The notes below the pieces were generated by a model that had not been told where the DNA came from, made no database searches, and was given only the letters and a program-made list of their open reading frames with translations. 12,864 nucleotides of DNA from Bacteroidia bacterium (GTDB lineage: Bacteria; Bacteroidota; Bacteroidia; Cytophagales; Cyclobacteriaceae): assembly GCA_016650355.1 (NCBI GenBank), contig JAENVX010000434.1:1-12864 (forward strand), in the 5' to 3' direction. Made by a program: the position numbers and the translations under genes. How positions within the stretch are numbered: the stretch's first letter is position 1; each line of letters begins with the position of its first letter. Below, piece by piece: positions 1 to 7,715 of the stretch.

Positions 1-1166
1 CTTTCGAAAAGTTTTTGCTGAAGGAGAAAATAGTTGATCAGAAATACATAGACTCCCTTCGAAAGGAAATTAAAAAGAAAATTGAAACAGCCCTGGAAAC
101 TTCTTTTAGAGAAACGCATCCAGTTGCCAGTACGCAAGAGGAAATTGAGGATGTGTATGCTCCGTTTAGCCACACTATAGTTGACCCCACCTCCGACAAA
201 AAAACAGAGAGGCGTTTTATTGATGCTATAAGTGATGGATTAAGACAAAGTATGGAGAGGCACCCCAACTTAGTTCTAATGGGGCAAGACATTGCTGACT
301 ATGGAGGTGTGTTTAAAATCACGGATGGCTTTGTTGAAAAATTTGGTAAAGACAGAGTTCGAAACACACCACTTTGTGAATCGGCAATTTTAGGAGCCGG
401 ATTAGGTCTTTCTATTAAAGGAATGAAGGCCATGGTGGAAATGCAGTTTGCTGACTTTGTAACAGAAGGATTTAATCAGATCATTAACAACCTGGCAAAA
501 ACACATTGGCGTTGGGGCCAACCTGTTGATGTTGTCGTGCGAATGCCAACAGGAGCTGGTACAGCCGCAGGGCCCTTCCATAGTCAAAGCAATGAAGCCT
601 GGTTTTTTCATACTCCAGGATTAAAAATCGTTTATCCTTCGAACCCCTATGATGCCAAGGGATTGTTATGTGCTGCTCTGGAAGATCCAAACCCTTATTT
701 GTACTTTGAACATAAAGTATTGTATCGTTCTGTAAAAGATACTATCCCCGATGATTATTACACTATTGAGATTGGGAAGGCAAAACTAATCAGTGAAGGA
801 AATGATTTATCGATTATCACGTACGGCATGGGTGTACACTGGGCTAAAGAAATTCTGGACACAATGCCCGGTGTTAGCGCGGATGTTCTTGACTTACGCA
901 CGTTGCTTCCATGGGATAAGGAAGCAGTTGAAACAACCGTAAAAAAAACAAACAGAGTGCTTGTATTGCATGAAGATACTTTGACTGGAGGCATAGGCGC
1001 AGAGATTGCCGCGTGGATCAGTGAACATTGCTTTGCTGATCTTGATGCACCGGTTACGCGCTTGGCCAGTTTAGATACAGCTATTCCGTTTGCTCCGACT
1101 CTTGAAAATAACTTTTTGCCAAAAGGAAGGTTGAGAAAGCAGATTGAAGAGTTAATGAATTATTAG
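1..1166 (+). CDS. 2-oxo acid dehydrogenase E1 component, fused alpha/beta type, 3' portion (partial)
   Basis: This is the thiamine-diphosphate-dependent E1 subunit of a pyruvate or branched-chain 2-oxo acid dehydrogenase complex, which decarboxylates the oxo acid and passes the acyl group to E2 lipoyl. The reading frame is open from base 3, and the first codons (FEKFLLKEK) resemble the end of an E1 alpha chain (DPI..FEKFL), so the TTG at 15 is probably not the start and the gene begins outside the window. Numbering from that TTG, residues ~65-383 form a complete E1 beta half: LMGQDIADYGGVFKIT (88-103), TPLCESAILGAGLG with the probable cofactor-activating Glu at 122, FADFVTEGFNQI (145-157), PFHSQSNEAWF (187-197) and the transketolase C-terminal domain (LLPWDKEAV, GGIGAEIAAW). 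Single-chain alpha-beta E1 proteins are common in Bacteroidota. The exact substrate cannot be fixed from this half alone. Confidence 0.9.
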   Translation, partial: FEKFLLKEKIVDQKYIDSLRKEIKKKIETALETSFRETHPVASTQEEIEDVYAPFSHTIVDPTSDKKTERRFIDAISDGLRQSMERHPNLVLMGQDIADYGGVFKITDGFVEKFGKDRVRNTPLCESAILGAGLGLSIKGMKAMVEMQFADFVTEGFNQIINNLAKTHWRWGQPVDVVVRMPTGAGTAAGPFHSQSNEAWFFHTPGLKIVYPSNPYDAKGLLCAALEDPNPYLYFEHKVLYRSVKDTIPDDYYTIEIGKAKLISEGNDLSIITYGMGVHWAKEILDTMPGVSADVLDLRTLLPWDKEAVETTVKKTNRVLVLHEDTLTGGIGAEIAAWISEHCFADLDAPVTRLASLDTAIPFAPTLENNFLPKGRLRKQIEELMNY

Positions 1167-1257
1167 TAGTGGTTAATTTTTATCCGTTCCAACGGAAATG
1201 CCAGTTTGCAAAAGACTTTACATTGGCTTGAAATACTAGTCGGTGGGCAATTTTCCA

Positions 1258-1291
1258 TTTGGCAGCATCAACCGCTTTTTTAGTATCTTAG
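1258..1291 (+). promoter_or_regulatory. Possible Bacteroidota-type promoter for the repeat protein
   Basis: TTTG at 1258-1261 is followed after 22 bases by TATCTTAG at 1284-1291, one mismatch from the Bacteroidota -7 element TAnnTTTG. Transcription would begin near 1297, just upstream of the TTG start at 1310. This is a motif match by eye only. A perfect 6-bp hairpin farther upstream (1183-1196) has no U tract and is not counted as a terminator. Confidence 0.3.
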
Positions 1292-1309
1292 CTGTTCATT
1301 TTCAAATTT

Positions 1310-4015
1310 TTGAGCGTTAGAGCGTATAATATAGGCACAGTACCTAAGTACACATGGACAGTCATGTGCATCTTCTCGTTCTTTTTTCTTTTTTCGGTTA
1401 CTACTTTCGCTCAAAACACAAAGGGAGATCAGCCTGTTTCTAATCAACGACAGGTTCGCGAATCCAAAGGGAAAACCAAAGCACAAAAAAGAAACAAGAA
1501 ACCCAAGACCAAGGATATTTCAGGCAGAAGACTGAGAACCAAAGATAAATCTTCTGCTAACCGTGCCAATGTTGGTATAAAGCAACCTGACCCATATCGT
1601 GGAAGAAGCAGAACGCAAAGCGACAAGGCGGCTAAACCAAGAGGTAAAATTTATAGTAAGCCTCCTCGTGAGCAAAATCAAAGGGCATGGACCGGAGATA
1701 TTTCAGGTAAACCAATTAGAAGAATAGTGCCCTCGAAATCTGGAGTAGCCAGAAATAATGTTTATCCTCAACGAGGACGTTATTTTAACAATGGGTCCCC
1801 AAAACCAAAAAAGGATAAGCCGAAAGTATATACCCGTACTTCGTCTGGGGAGTTTCCAATTAAGCAGACGCCACAAAATAAACAACGAGCATGGAAAGGA
1901 GATATTAAGGGTGGTCCGGTTGGAACACCATCGCGATCCGGCCAAATAAAAAATACATATAAGCAGTTTGGTGAATATGGCAATCATCCATCAAGGAAGC
2001 CGCGTAATACAGATAGAATTCAGTCGGGACGAATTGGTTCGGGACGATCTTTAAGATCCTCCTCAAGCCCTTGGCCAAAGAATAAGGAGAAGGTGAATCC
2101 AAGGTCGGGCTCACAGTCTTTCTTAACTCGCGGCAGGAAAAATGTGTATTGGGGAAAATATTCAAAGAGCGGAAAGGCTGTCACTACAGATATTACAGGG
2201 AAGCCATTAAAAACAAGAAATTTTCGATCTACCCCAGCGGGACTCGTATCACGTGATACCCTTAGATTTTTTGGACGCAGGCCTGGAGGAGACAGAGCAA
2301 GTAAACAAACTGGCGGTGGAATTGAATTGGGAAGGAAAGGACAAAAAGCCTGGGCCGGGGATATTTCCGGAAAAAAATTGAGAGGAACAAGACCTAGGAA
2401 GAACGAGGATGTTGGCGAATTCTTTTTCCCAAGACAATTATCAATGTCGCGGACCGGGGAGGTGGGTAAACCAATTGAGGGAAGGGGCATTTATGCCGGA
2501 AAGCGCAAGAAAAAAAGAGTTGAGAGTAAGAGTTTGCCTCCTAGGCCGCCCGGAATCGGAGGAATATCAGTTGACAGATATATTGGAGATATTAATGGTA
2601 GAAGACCAATAAAAGGCGGAGGAAGCGTAAGTGGTAAACGTTGGAATAATAAAGGTGAACCTATCGATGTAAATGGTGCTGGATTGGGTACCATACAAGG
2701 AGCTAAATTCCGAGGTAAATCAAAAAGAGGGGAAATATCTGGCTTCTCTCAGCAAGGAGAGGGCTGGCGAGGAAATATAAAACGAGGGGAACTTTCCCCG
2801 GGCTTCTCTTCACAGGGGGCAGACTGGGCTGGAAATAAAAAAGGGAGAAGACCACTAAAAGGTGGTGGCAGCATAAGTGGTAAGCAGTGGAATAATAACG
2901 GTGAGCCGATAGATGTAAATGGAGCAGGGTCTGGTACTAATCGTGCAGGTAAGTTTCAAGGTAATTACAAAAGAGGTGAGCTTTCTCCTAGCTTCTCTTC
3001 GCAAGGAGCCGACTGGGCTGGAAATAAAAAAGGAAGGAGACCGCTAAAAGGTGGTGGCAGCGTAAGTGGTAAGCAGTGGAATAATAACGGTGAGCCGATA
3101 GATGTAAATGGAGCAGGGTCTGGTACTAATCGTGCAGGTAAGTTTCAAGGTAATTACAAAAGAGGTGAGCTTTTCCCTGGCTTCTCCTCACAGGGAGCCG
3201 ACTGGGCTGGAAATAAAAAAGCAAGGAGACCACTAAAAGGTGGCGGTAGCGTAAGTGGTAAGCAATGGAATAACAAGGGTGAGCCTATCGATGTAAATGG
3301 CGCTGGGTCTGGTACTATTCGTGGGTCTAAGTTTCAGGGAAATTATAAAAGAGGGGAGCTATCCCCGGGCTTCTCGTCTCAAGGAGCCGACTGGAGTGGA
3401 AATACCAAGGGGAGAAAACCCAGTAAAGGAGGAGGAAGTGTAAGTGGCAAACTTTGGAATAATAATGAACAAGCTATAGACGTGGTAAGTGCAGGTAAGG
3501 GTACGATTGGGGGAGCTACTTTTCAAGGTAATATTAAAACGTCCAAGCCAGAAAAAGGAGGAGGAAGTGTAAGTGGAAAGCATTGGAATAATAATGAACA
3601 AGCTATAGACGTGGTAAGCGCAGGTAAGGGTGCGATTGGAGGCGCTACTTTTCAAGGTAAGATGAAAACAGGAAAACCTGAAAAGGGAGGAGGCAGTGTA
3701 AGTGGAAAGCTTTGGAATAATAATGAGGAACCATTAGTGAAGCTAGGCGCGGGTAGTGGCAAGGCTACTGCACGAATTAGAGATTATCAAGGCAATCTAA
3801 AAATGCACAAGTACAATGACAGTCGTCTTCATCCTGATTCTAAATTTGCTCATAGCTTTCACGATAATGTGAAAGAAGAACGAACTTTTTTAATTAATGT
3901 AAAGTTATTCTGGTCAAAAGTTTTCAAAAAGAGCGATACACAACCTGAGCACTTGAAAGAAAAAGTCAGAAAGCCACGGTATGACAAAGGGGAAGAGGGA
4001 ATGTGGTATAATTAG
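1310..4015 (+). CDS. Large secreted Arg/Lys/Gly-rich tandem-repeat protein, unknown function
   Basis: I do not recognise a named family. The 901-residue product begins with a signal peptide (hydrophobic stretch near residues 19-32, cleavage probably after FAQ at ~35). The TTG at 1310 supplies Arg and Lys ahead of the hydrophobic core; the in-frame ATG at 1364 would leave no positive charge, so I prefer TTG. Residues ~70-430 are highly basic and carry scattered copies of a short motif resembling AWxGDIxGKPxR (seen as AWTGDISGKPIRR, AWKGDIKGGPVGT, TTDITGKPLKT, AWAGDISGKKLRG, YIGDINGRRPIK). Residues 435 to ~825 hold seven tandem units starting KGGGSxSGKxWNN. The last ~70 residues are non-repetitive and end in PRYDKGEEGMWYN. 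Low complexity, high positive charge and export suggest a cell-surface or matrix role, possibly binding polyanions; this is inference. It could equally be a substrate of a surface-assembly system. No enzyme motif is visible. Confidence 0.85.
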   Translation: MSVRAYNIGTVPKYTWTVMCIFSFFFLFSVTTFAQNTKGDQPVSNQRQVRESKGKTKAQKRNKKPKTKDISGRRLRTKDKSSANRANVGIKQPDPYRGRSRTQSDKAAKPRGKIYSKPPREQNQRAWTGDISGKPIRRIVPSKSGVARNNVYPQRGRYFNNGSPKPKKDKPKVYTRTSSGEFPIKQTPQNKQRAWKGDIKGGPVGTPSRSGQIKNTYKQFGEYGNHPSRKPRNTDRIQSGRIGSGRSLRSSSSPWPKNKEKVNPRSGSQSFLTRGRKNVYWGKYSKSGKAVTTDITGKPLKTRNFRSTPAGLVSRDTLRFFGRRPGGDRASKQTGGGIELGRKGQKAWAGDISGKKLRGTRPRKNEDVGEFFFPRQLSMSRTGEVGKPIEGRGIYAGKRKKKRVESKSLPPRPPGIGGISVDRYIGDINGRRPIKGGGSVSGKRWNNKGEPIDVNGAGLGTIQGAKFRGKSKRGEISGFSQQGEGWRGNIKRGELSPGFSSQGADWAGNKKGRRPLKGGGSISGKQWNNNGEPIDVNGAGSGTNRAGKFQGNYKRGELSPSFSSQGADWAGNKKGRRPLKGGGSVSGKQWNNNGEPIDVNGAGSGTNRAGKFQGNYKRGELFPGFSSQGADWAGNKKARRPLKGGGSVSGKQWNNKGEPIDVNGAGSGTIRGSKFQGNYKRGELSPGFSSQGADWSGNTKGRKPSKGGGSVSGKLWNNNEQAIDVVSAGKGTIGGATFQGNIKTSKPEKGGGSVSGKHWNNNEQAIDVVSAGKGAIGGATFQGKMKTGKPEKGGGSVSGKLWNNNEEPLVKLGAGSGKATARIRDYQGNLKMHKYNDSRLHPDSKFAHSFHDNVKEERTFLINVKLFWSKVFKKSDTQPEHLKEKVRKPRYDKGEEGMWYN
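2612..3750 (+). repeat. Seven tandem coding repeats with two modules
   Basis: Units begin with the Lys codon of KGGGS at 2612, 2858, 3047, 3236, 3425, 3554 and 3683, giving spacings of 246, 189, 189, 189, 129 and 129 bases. The basic unit is 43 residues: a 36-residue core (KGGGSxSGKxWNNN through FQGN) plus a 7-residue linker. In units 2-4 a 20-residue module (KRGELSPGFSSQGADWAGN type) sits between core and linker; unit 1 carries it plus a 19-residue variant; units 5-7 lack it. All spacings are multiples of three. Bases 2874-2984 and 3063-3173 are identical over 111 nt, which indicates recent duplication or gene conversion. Confidence 0.92.
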
Positions 4016-4031
4016 AGATCAATAATATAGA

Positions 4032-4379
4032 ATGACAATGAACTGGAATGAACTCAGTGATGCAAAACAGTTAGAAGAGTTAACAACACAATCCCATCAG
4101 CAACCTGTTCTCATCTTTAAACACAGCTCCAGCTGCTCCATCAGCAAAACAGCGTTGGGTAGACTTGAAAGAAATTGGAATGAAGGTGAAATGAAAAAAG
4201 TGAAACCTTACTTTCTTGATTTGCTTTCCTATCGGACAATTTCAAATGAGATAGTGAATCAGTTTTTTGTAGAACATGAATCACCACAAATTTTGATAAT
4301 TCGCAACGGAAAATCAGTGTATGACCGCTCACACTTTGACATAGATTATAAAAGCGTTAGATCCGAAATCGAGAAATAA
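4032..4379 (+). CDS. ytxJ: Bacillithiol system redox-active protein YtxJ
   Basis: This is a small (115-residue) cytoplasmic thioredoxin-fold protein of the YtxJ family, associated with bacillithiol-producing bacteria and thought to act as a monothiol bacilliredoxin-like protein in reducing mixed disulfides. Visible family signatures are VLIFKHSSSCSIS with the single candidate active-site Cys35, LDLLSYRTISNEI (62-74) and EHESPQILIIRNGKSVYDRSH (82-101) with the probable cis-Pro at 85. The length is normal for the family. The start at 4032 lies 16 bases after the stop of the repeat-protein gene, so it may be co-transcribed with it; a second ATG two codons in (4038) is an alternative. It converges on the OsmC-family gene with a 14-base gap, so two thiol or peroxide-related genes sit end to end. 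Confidence 0.88.
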   Translation: MTMNWNELSDAKQLEELTTQSHQQPVLIFKHSSSCSISKTALGRLERNWNEGEMKKVKPYFLDLLSYRTISNEIVNQFFVEHESPQILIIRNGKSVYDRSHFDIDYKSVRSEIEK

Positions 4380-4393
4380 ACAATCTCTGGTTC

Positions 4394-4798
4394 TTAAAAG
4401 TTGAAAACAATACTCTGCTTAACAGTTTCAGACAGGCTGAGTGCCACTGGACATGTGCGAGCGGCATGTTTTAATTTTTCCTTTTGTTCTGCTGTGGCCT
4501 CCAAATTGGGGTGTAAAAACGTTATTTGAATCTCTGCAATTTTGCGTGGGTTGGCACCCATTATTTTAAGAACATCTGAAGTTAATCCCTTTAGATCAAT
4601 TTTTTCACGTTCGGCTGCCATGCCCATTAGGGTCATCATGCAGCTGCATAAGGCGGCACAGACCAAATCGGTAGGACTAAATGCTTCGCCCCTGCCATTG
4701 TTGTCTGTTGGAGCATCTGAAGTGATGCTAATTCCTGACTTCATGTGCGTTGATTGCGTTCTTAATGAGCCCAAATAAGAGGCCGAAATAGTAGTCAT
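4394..4798 (-). CDS. OsmC/Ohr-family protein
   Basis: This 134-residue cytoplasmic protein belongs to the OsmC/Ohr superfamily, whose characterised members reduce organic hydroperoxides through two cysteines. It shows SPTDLVCAALCSCMMTLMG (41-59) with Cys51 and Cys53, the latter at the usual peroxidatic position on the central helix, and ARTCPVALSLS (113-123) with Cys116 as the partner. It also has the expected amphipathic segment ending AAEREKIDL (61-69). ATG 4798 is the natural start. The extra Cys51 and Cys47 are not part of the canonical pair. The substrate is not determinable: this subfamily (YhfA/OsmC-like) is distinct from classical Ohr. Regulation is not visible from the 135-base upstream gap. 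Confidence 0.88.
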   Translation of the reverse strand: MTTISASYLGSLRTQSTHMKSGISITSDAPTDNNGRGEAFSPTDLVCAALCSCMMTLMGMAAEREKIDLKGLTSDVLKIMGANPRKIAEIQITFLHPNLEATAEQKEKLKHAARTCPVALSLSETVKQSIVFNF

Positions 4799-4933
4799 CG
4801 AAATTTGGTTTATGCTTGTATTTACTTTGGTACCGCAACATTGGTGAGAAATTGCGATTTTATGAGCTAATTTTGTAATTTCAATTAGGATGAAGATTTT
4901 TGATTTAAATTTAATGGAAAGTTTTCCTGAGAA

Positions 4934-5674
4934 ATGGGTTTATCCACCAAAATATCTTTAGTTTTTTGTTTTTTAATCGTAGGCACCATTACACTTTATG
5001 GTCAGTCAACGGATAGCTACGATTATAACTCTGAGTTCACATGGGGCATTAATAAAAACTCTTCGGGAGGACTTATTGGTGGCTTTGTATTTAAGAAGGC
5101 AAGGAAGCTGAATACATGGATGTTTGAAACTTTTAATCTTGAGATTATGAATGTAAAACATCCTCAAGAGGTAAGGCGAAGTTCAAATTCAACAGGTAGC
5201 TACTTTATTTTTGGAAAAAGTAATTATCTCTATGCAATTCGCTTTCAATATGGTCGCGATTTTATTCTTTTCAAGAAAGCATCTCAACAAGGTGTTGAAG
5301 TTAAACTAGTAACCGCAGCTGGGCCGTCCATCGGGATAGTGGCACCATACTTTATTGAACGTTCTGTTGACAACAGTCTATTTGCAACCAAGAATGAGCA
5401 GTACGACCCTGAAAACAGAGACCATTCCTTTAACAACATACTAGGTACAGGTCATATTTTTGAAGGACTTGGAAATTCAAAAATCCAATTAGGAGCTAAC
5501 CTTAAAGCCGGTTTAAATTTTGAATTAGGCACTCTCAAAAGTCAGGTAACAGGATTTGAGGTAGGCTTTTTAATGGATACATACTTCAACAAAGTTGTAT
5601 TAATGCCTTCCAGTATTAACAATCGTGTTTTTCCGACTATCTTTTTTACCCTTTTTTACGGTACTAGGAAGTAG
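4934..5674 (+). CDS. Predicted outer-membrane beta-barrel protein, hypothetical
   Basis: The 246-residue product has a clear signal peptide (residues 1 to ~24, ending TLYGQ) and then alternating polar and aromatic stretches typical of a small outer-membrane barrel, such as SGGLIGGFVFKKARKLN, YLYAIRFQYGRDFILF, VKLVTAAGPSIGIVAPYF and IQLGANLKAGLNFELG. It ends in an aromatic strand (VFPTIFFTLFYGTRK). It resembles conserved hypothetical proteins seen widely in Bacteroidota, but I cannot attach a function. The ATG at 4934 fits the signal peptide directly. A 23-codon reading frame at 4890-4961 overlaps the start in another frame and is probably chance. The gene is monocistronic by appearance: 135 bases upstream and 118 downstream to the TonB-family gene. 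Confidence 0.8.
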   Translation: MGLSTKISLVFCFLIVGTITLYGQSTDSYDYNSEFTWGINKNSSGGLIGGFVFKKARKLNTWMFETFNLEIMNVKHPQEVRRSSNSTGSYFIFGKSNYLYAIRFQYGRDFILFKKASQQGVEVKLVTAAGPSIGIVAPYFIERSVDNSLFATKNEQYDPENRDHSFNNILGTGHIFEGLGNSKIQLGANLKAGLNFELGTLKSQVTGFEVGFLMDTYFNKVVLMPSSINNRVFPTIFFTLFYGTRK

Positions 5675-5764
5675 TTTCACACTGAATCGCATTACGCAAT
5701 TCCAAAATGCTTAAAATTTATCCGGATTTTCCGTGACTACATGGTCGAATTTGGATTCTATCCC

Positions 5765-5772
5765 TATATTTG
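5765..5772 (+). promoter_or_regulatory. Bacteroidota -7 element (TATATTTG) before the TonB-family gene
   Basis: TATATTTG is a perfect match to the Bacteroidota -7 consensus TAnnTTTG, 20 bases before the ATG at 5793, so the leader would be about 15 bases. A TTTG at 5750-5753 is only 11 bases upstream, shorter than the usual ~19, so the -33 part is unconvincing. Confidence 0.4.
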
Positions 5773-5792
5773 AGATCCTAAATTAAGATATT

Positions 5793-6464
5793 ATGGAAGC
5801 GAAAAAGACTGAAAAAGCCAATCTGGAGAATAAGTCAACTTTTTTCCTAAGCATCGGCCTCCTCGTATCCATGGCTTTGGCAGTCATGGCATTTGAGTGG
5901 AAGCAATATGATGAATCATTGTCTGCACTAGTGGGTAAGAACACGAATACATTTGAGGAAATGATTGAAGTGCCGCCTACAGATATACCACCACCACCAC
6001 CACCACAAATCCAGGCACCTGTTATTATTGAAGTGCCTGATGAAAAAGAGATTGAAGAGGATCTCGATATTAAGTTCGATGTTGAAGCGACAGAAGAAAC
6101 AAAAGTTGAGCTTGTAGTGGTTGTTGAAGAGGCGAAAGAAGAGGTAGACGAAATCTTTACAATTGTTGAAGAGCCTGCTACTCCAAAAGGAGGAATGCCT
6201 GCTTTCTATAAATATGTTTTTGATAAGATGAAGTATCCACCACAAGCCCGAAGAATGGGTATCGAGGGAAAGGTATTCGTTGAATTTGTAATTGGTAAAG
6301 ACGGAGCGATTACGGATGTAAGAGCTGTGAAAGGTATTGGGGCTGGATGTGATGAAGAAGCTGTTCGAGTAATACAAGGCGCACCGGCATGGAGTCCAGG
6401 TAAACAGCGTGGAAAGTCTGTAAAACAGAGAATGGTACTTCCTATTACCTTTAAGTTAGGTTAG
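5793..6464 (+). CDS. TonB-family energy transducer
   Basis: This TonB-like protein (223 residues) would couple the inner-membrane proton gradient to outer-membrane TonB-dependent transporters. It has a short cytoplasmic N-terminus, one membrane anchor (about 17-34), a Pro-rich start of the periplasmic linker (VPPTDIPPPPPPQ, six CCA codons at 5988-6005) followed by a strongly acidic Val/Glu-rich stretch (80-128), and a C-terminal TonB domain (about 131-223) with MKYPPQARRMGIEGKVFVEF, GCDEEAVRVIQGAPAWSPG and VKQRMVLPITFKLG. The linker is short, as in many Bacteroidota TonB paralogues. No exbB/exbD or receptor gene is adjacent, so its partner is unknown. It is followed by a strong terminator, and the downstream gene is convergent. 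Confidence 0.92.
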   Translation: MEAKKTEKANLENKSTFFLSIGLLVSMALAVMAFEWKQYDESLSALVGKNTNTFEEMIEVPPTDIPPPPPPQIQAPVIIEVPDEKEIEEDLDIKFDVEATEETKVELVVVVEEAKEEVDEIFTIVEEPATPKGGMPAFYKYVFDKMKYPPQARRMGIEGKVFVEFVIGKDGAITDVRAVKGIGAGCDEEAVRVIQGAPAWSPGKQRGKSVKQRMVLPITFKLG

Positions 6465-6495
6465 TAGTAACAAAACAACAGAGGCTAAAATTATT

Positions 6496-6520
6496 AAACC
6501 CACCATAGGTGGGTTTTTTT
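6496..6520 (+). terminator. Rho-independent terminator after the TonB-family gene
   Basis: A perfect 9-bp stem (AAACCCACC, 6496-6504, with GGTGGGTTT, 6508-6516) around a 3-base ATA loop runs into a T tract. It lies 31 bases after the stop codon and overlaps the stop of the convergent chrA-like gene (6519). On the minus strand the stem is followed by AATAATTTT, so it may act weakly in both directions. Confidence 0.85.
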
Positions 6521-7706
6521 ATTTGATAAAGAGGCCGAGGAGTAAGCCAGTAATAATAATTGACCAGGCTGGCATGCGAGAAAATGAAAGCAGACAAAAC
6601 GTGCCTATAGTAAATCCAAAATTTGTCAGTGAATTTTCTAATGGCTGAAATAAAATGATTGCTGCGGCAGCTACCAATCCTGCGTTGGCTGCGAGAATTC
6701 CTTCTAATGATGCCCGTATCGGCCTGAACTTCTTGAGGCTTTCCCAAATACGTATCATAAAGAAAATAAGAAAAGTACCAGGCAGAAAAATCCCAGCAGA
6801 AGACATGATTGCCCCAAGCAGTTTTCCTATTATACCATAGTCCCGCATGGCGAGCGTACCGATATAGGCGCTGAATGAAAACACCGGACCGGGTACAGAT
6901 TGTGCCAGTGCATAGCCGGAAAGAAATTCTTGCGGGGAAAGTGGATGATATAATTTGGGGTATTGAACAAATTCGGTAAAGAGCATTGGAGTTAACACCT
7001 GTCCTCCTCCAAATATTAGGCTTCCGTTGCGATAGAAATTTTCGAATAGAAGAATAGGCTGCGCTTTGGTTATCGCGCCAAGTACAGCTGCAAAAATTAA
7101 CACCCCTGCCCAAAGTAGGAAATTTGACCAGGTAACATCAAACTTCTTTTTTTCAACTTTAGGATGCGCCTTGTAGTCAAATGCAGTGACTATTCCCGCA
7201 ATCATTAATATAATGGGAAACACAAAAGGTGTTTTTATAAAATAGGACGCAACGCCTGCTATTACCATTAACACAAGGCCGGTTTTAGTATTTACAGTTT
7301 TGATACTAATGCTGTATGCCGCATAACTCACAAAACCAACAGCCATGGGTTGAATAAAGCGAGTGAATTCCATCGAAATTTGTTTTTTCTCGAAGCTCGT
7401 GAGCAAAAGCCCCGCAGCTGTCATAATGATCACTGCTGGCAAAGCCCAAACTAAAAGAGTGAGGTAGGCTAATCCGGCTCCACCTAGCCGATATCCAATT
7501 GCCGTTAATGTTTGTGTAGAGGTGGGGCCAGGCAAGACCTGACATAGCGCATATAATTCGTTTAGATCATTATCAGTGAGGTATTTTCTATCATTTACCA
7601 AAAGCTTCTGAAAATGTGCAATGTGGGCTTGAGGTCCACCAAAACATGTGACCGACAATTTCAGAACATCCTTTAAAAAAATATAATATCGGATGCGCTG
7701 TATCAA
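6519..7706 (-). CDS. chrA: ChrA-type chromate transporter (two CHR domains)
   Basis: This polytopic inner-membrane protein of the CHR family (395 residues, the size of a full two-domain transporter) is named for chromate efflux coupled to the proton gradient. The N-terminal CHR domain shows FGGPQAHIA (22-30), LPGPTSTQ (58-65) and IGYRLGG (70-76); the C-terminal domain repeats the pattern with FGGGQVLTP (232-240) and VPGPVFSFSAYIG (271-283). About ten hydrophobic segments are visible. The start is probably the TTG at 7706, because the first in-frame Met is at residue 95 and the FGGP motif lies before it. That TTG follows the stop of the upstream oxygenase gene after only 9 bases and in the same frame, implying translational coupling. 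Many CHR homologues are untested for chromate, so the substrate is inferred. Confidence 0.88.
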   Translation of the reverse strand: MIQRIRYYIFLKDVLKLSVTCFGGPQAHIAHFQKLLVNDRKYLTDNDLNELYALCQVLPGPTSTQTLTAIGYRLGGAGLAYLTLLVWALPAVIIMTAAGLLLTSFEKKQISMEFTRFIQPMAVGFVSYAAYSISIKTVNTKTGLVLMVIAGVASYFIKTPFVFPIILMIAGIVTAFDYKAHPKVEKKKFDVTWSNFLLWAGVLIFAAVLGAITKAQPILLFENFYRNGSLIFGGGQVLTPMLFTEFVQYPKLYHPLSPQEFLSGYALAQSVPGPVFSFSAYIGTLAMRDYGIIGKLLGAIMSSAGIFLPGTFLIFFMIRIWESLKKFRPIRASLEGILAANAGLVAAAAIILFQPLENSLTNFGFTIGTFCLLSFSRMPAWSIIITGLLLGLFIK

Positions 7707-7715
7707 TATTTCAGA

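Noticed and set aside
1183..1196. Hairpin TCCGTT-CC-AACGGA after the E1 gene.
   Set aside because: The loop is only two bases and no T tract follows, so it is not a convincing terminator.
2020..2490. A 156-codon minus-strand frame opposite the repeat protein, plus similar frames at 1703-2165 and 3359-3655.
   Set aside because: They mirror the biased composition of the repeat gene, carry no recognisable domain, and the plus-strand product has a signal peptide and coherent repeats.
2612..3750. Regularly spaced direct repeats that could be mistaken for a CRISPR array.
   Set aside because: Spacings are 129-246 bases, all multiples of three, and the repeats translate into a conserved protein module with no unique spacers or cas genes.
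4890..4961. A 23-codon reading frame (MKIFDLNLMESFPEKW...) overlapping the start of the barrel protein gene.
   Set aside because: It is very short, has no supporting motif, and overlaps the signal-peptide codons of a well-supported gene in another frame. Probably chance.
6451..7113. A 220-codon minus-strand frame overlapping the chrA-like gene.
   Set aside because: It is another frame of the transporter gene, which shows both CHR domain motifs in the accepted frame.
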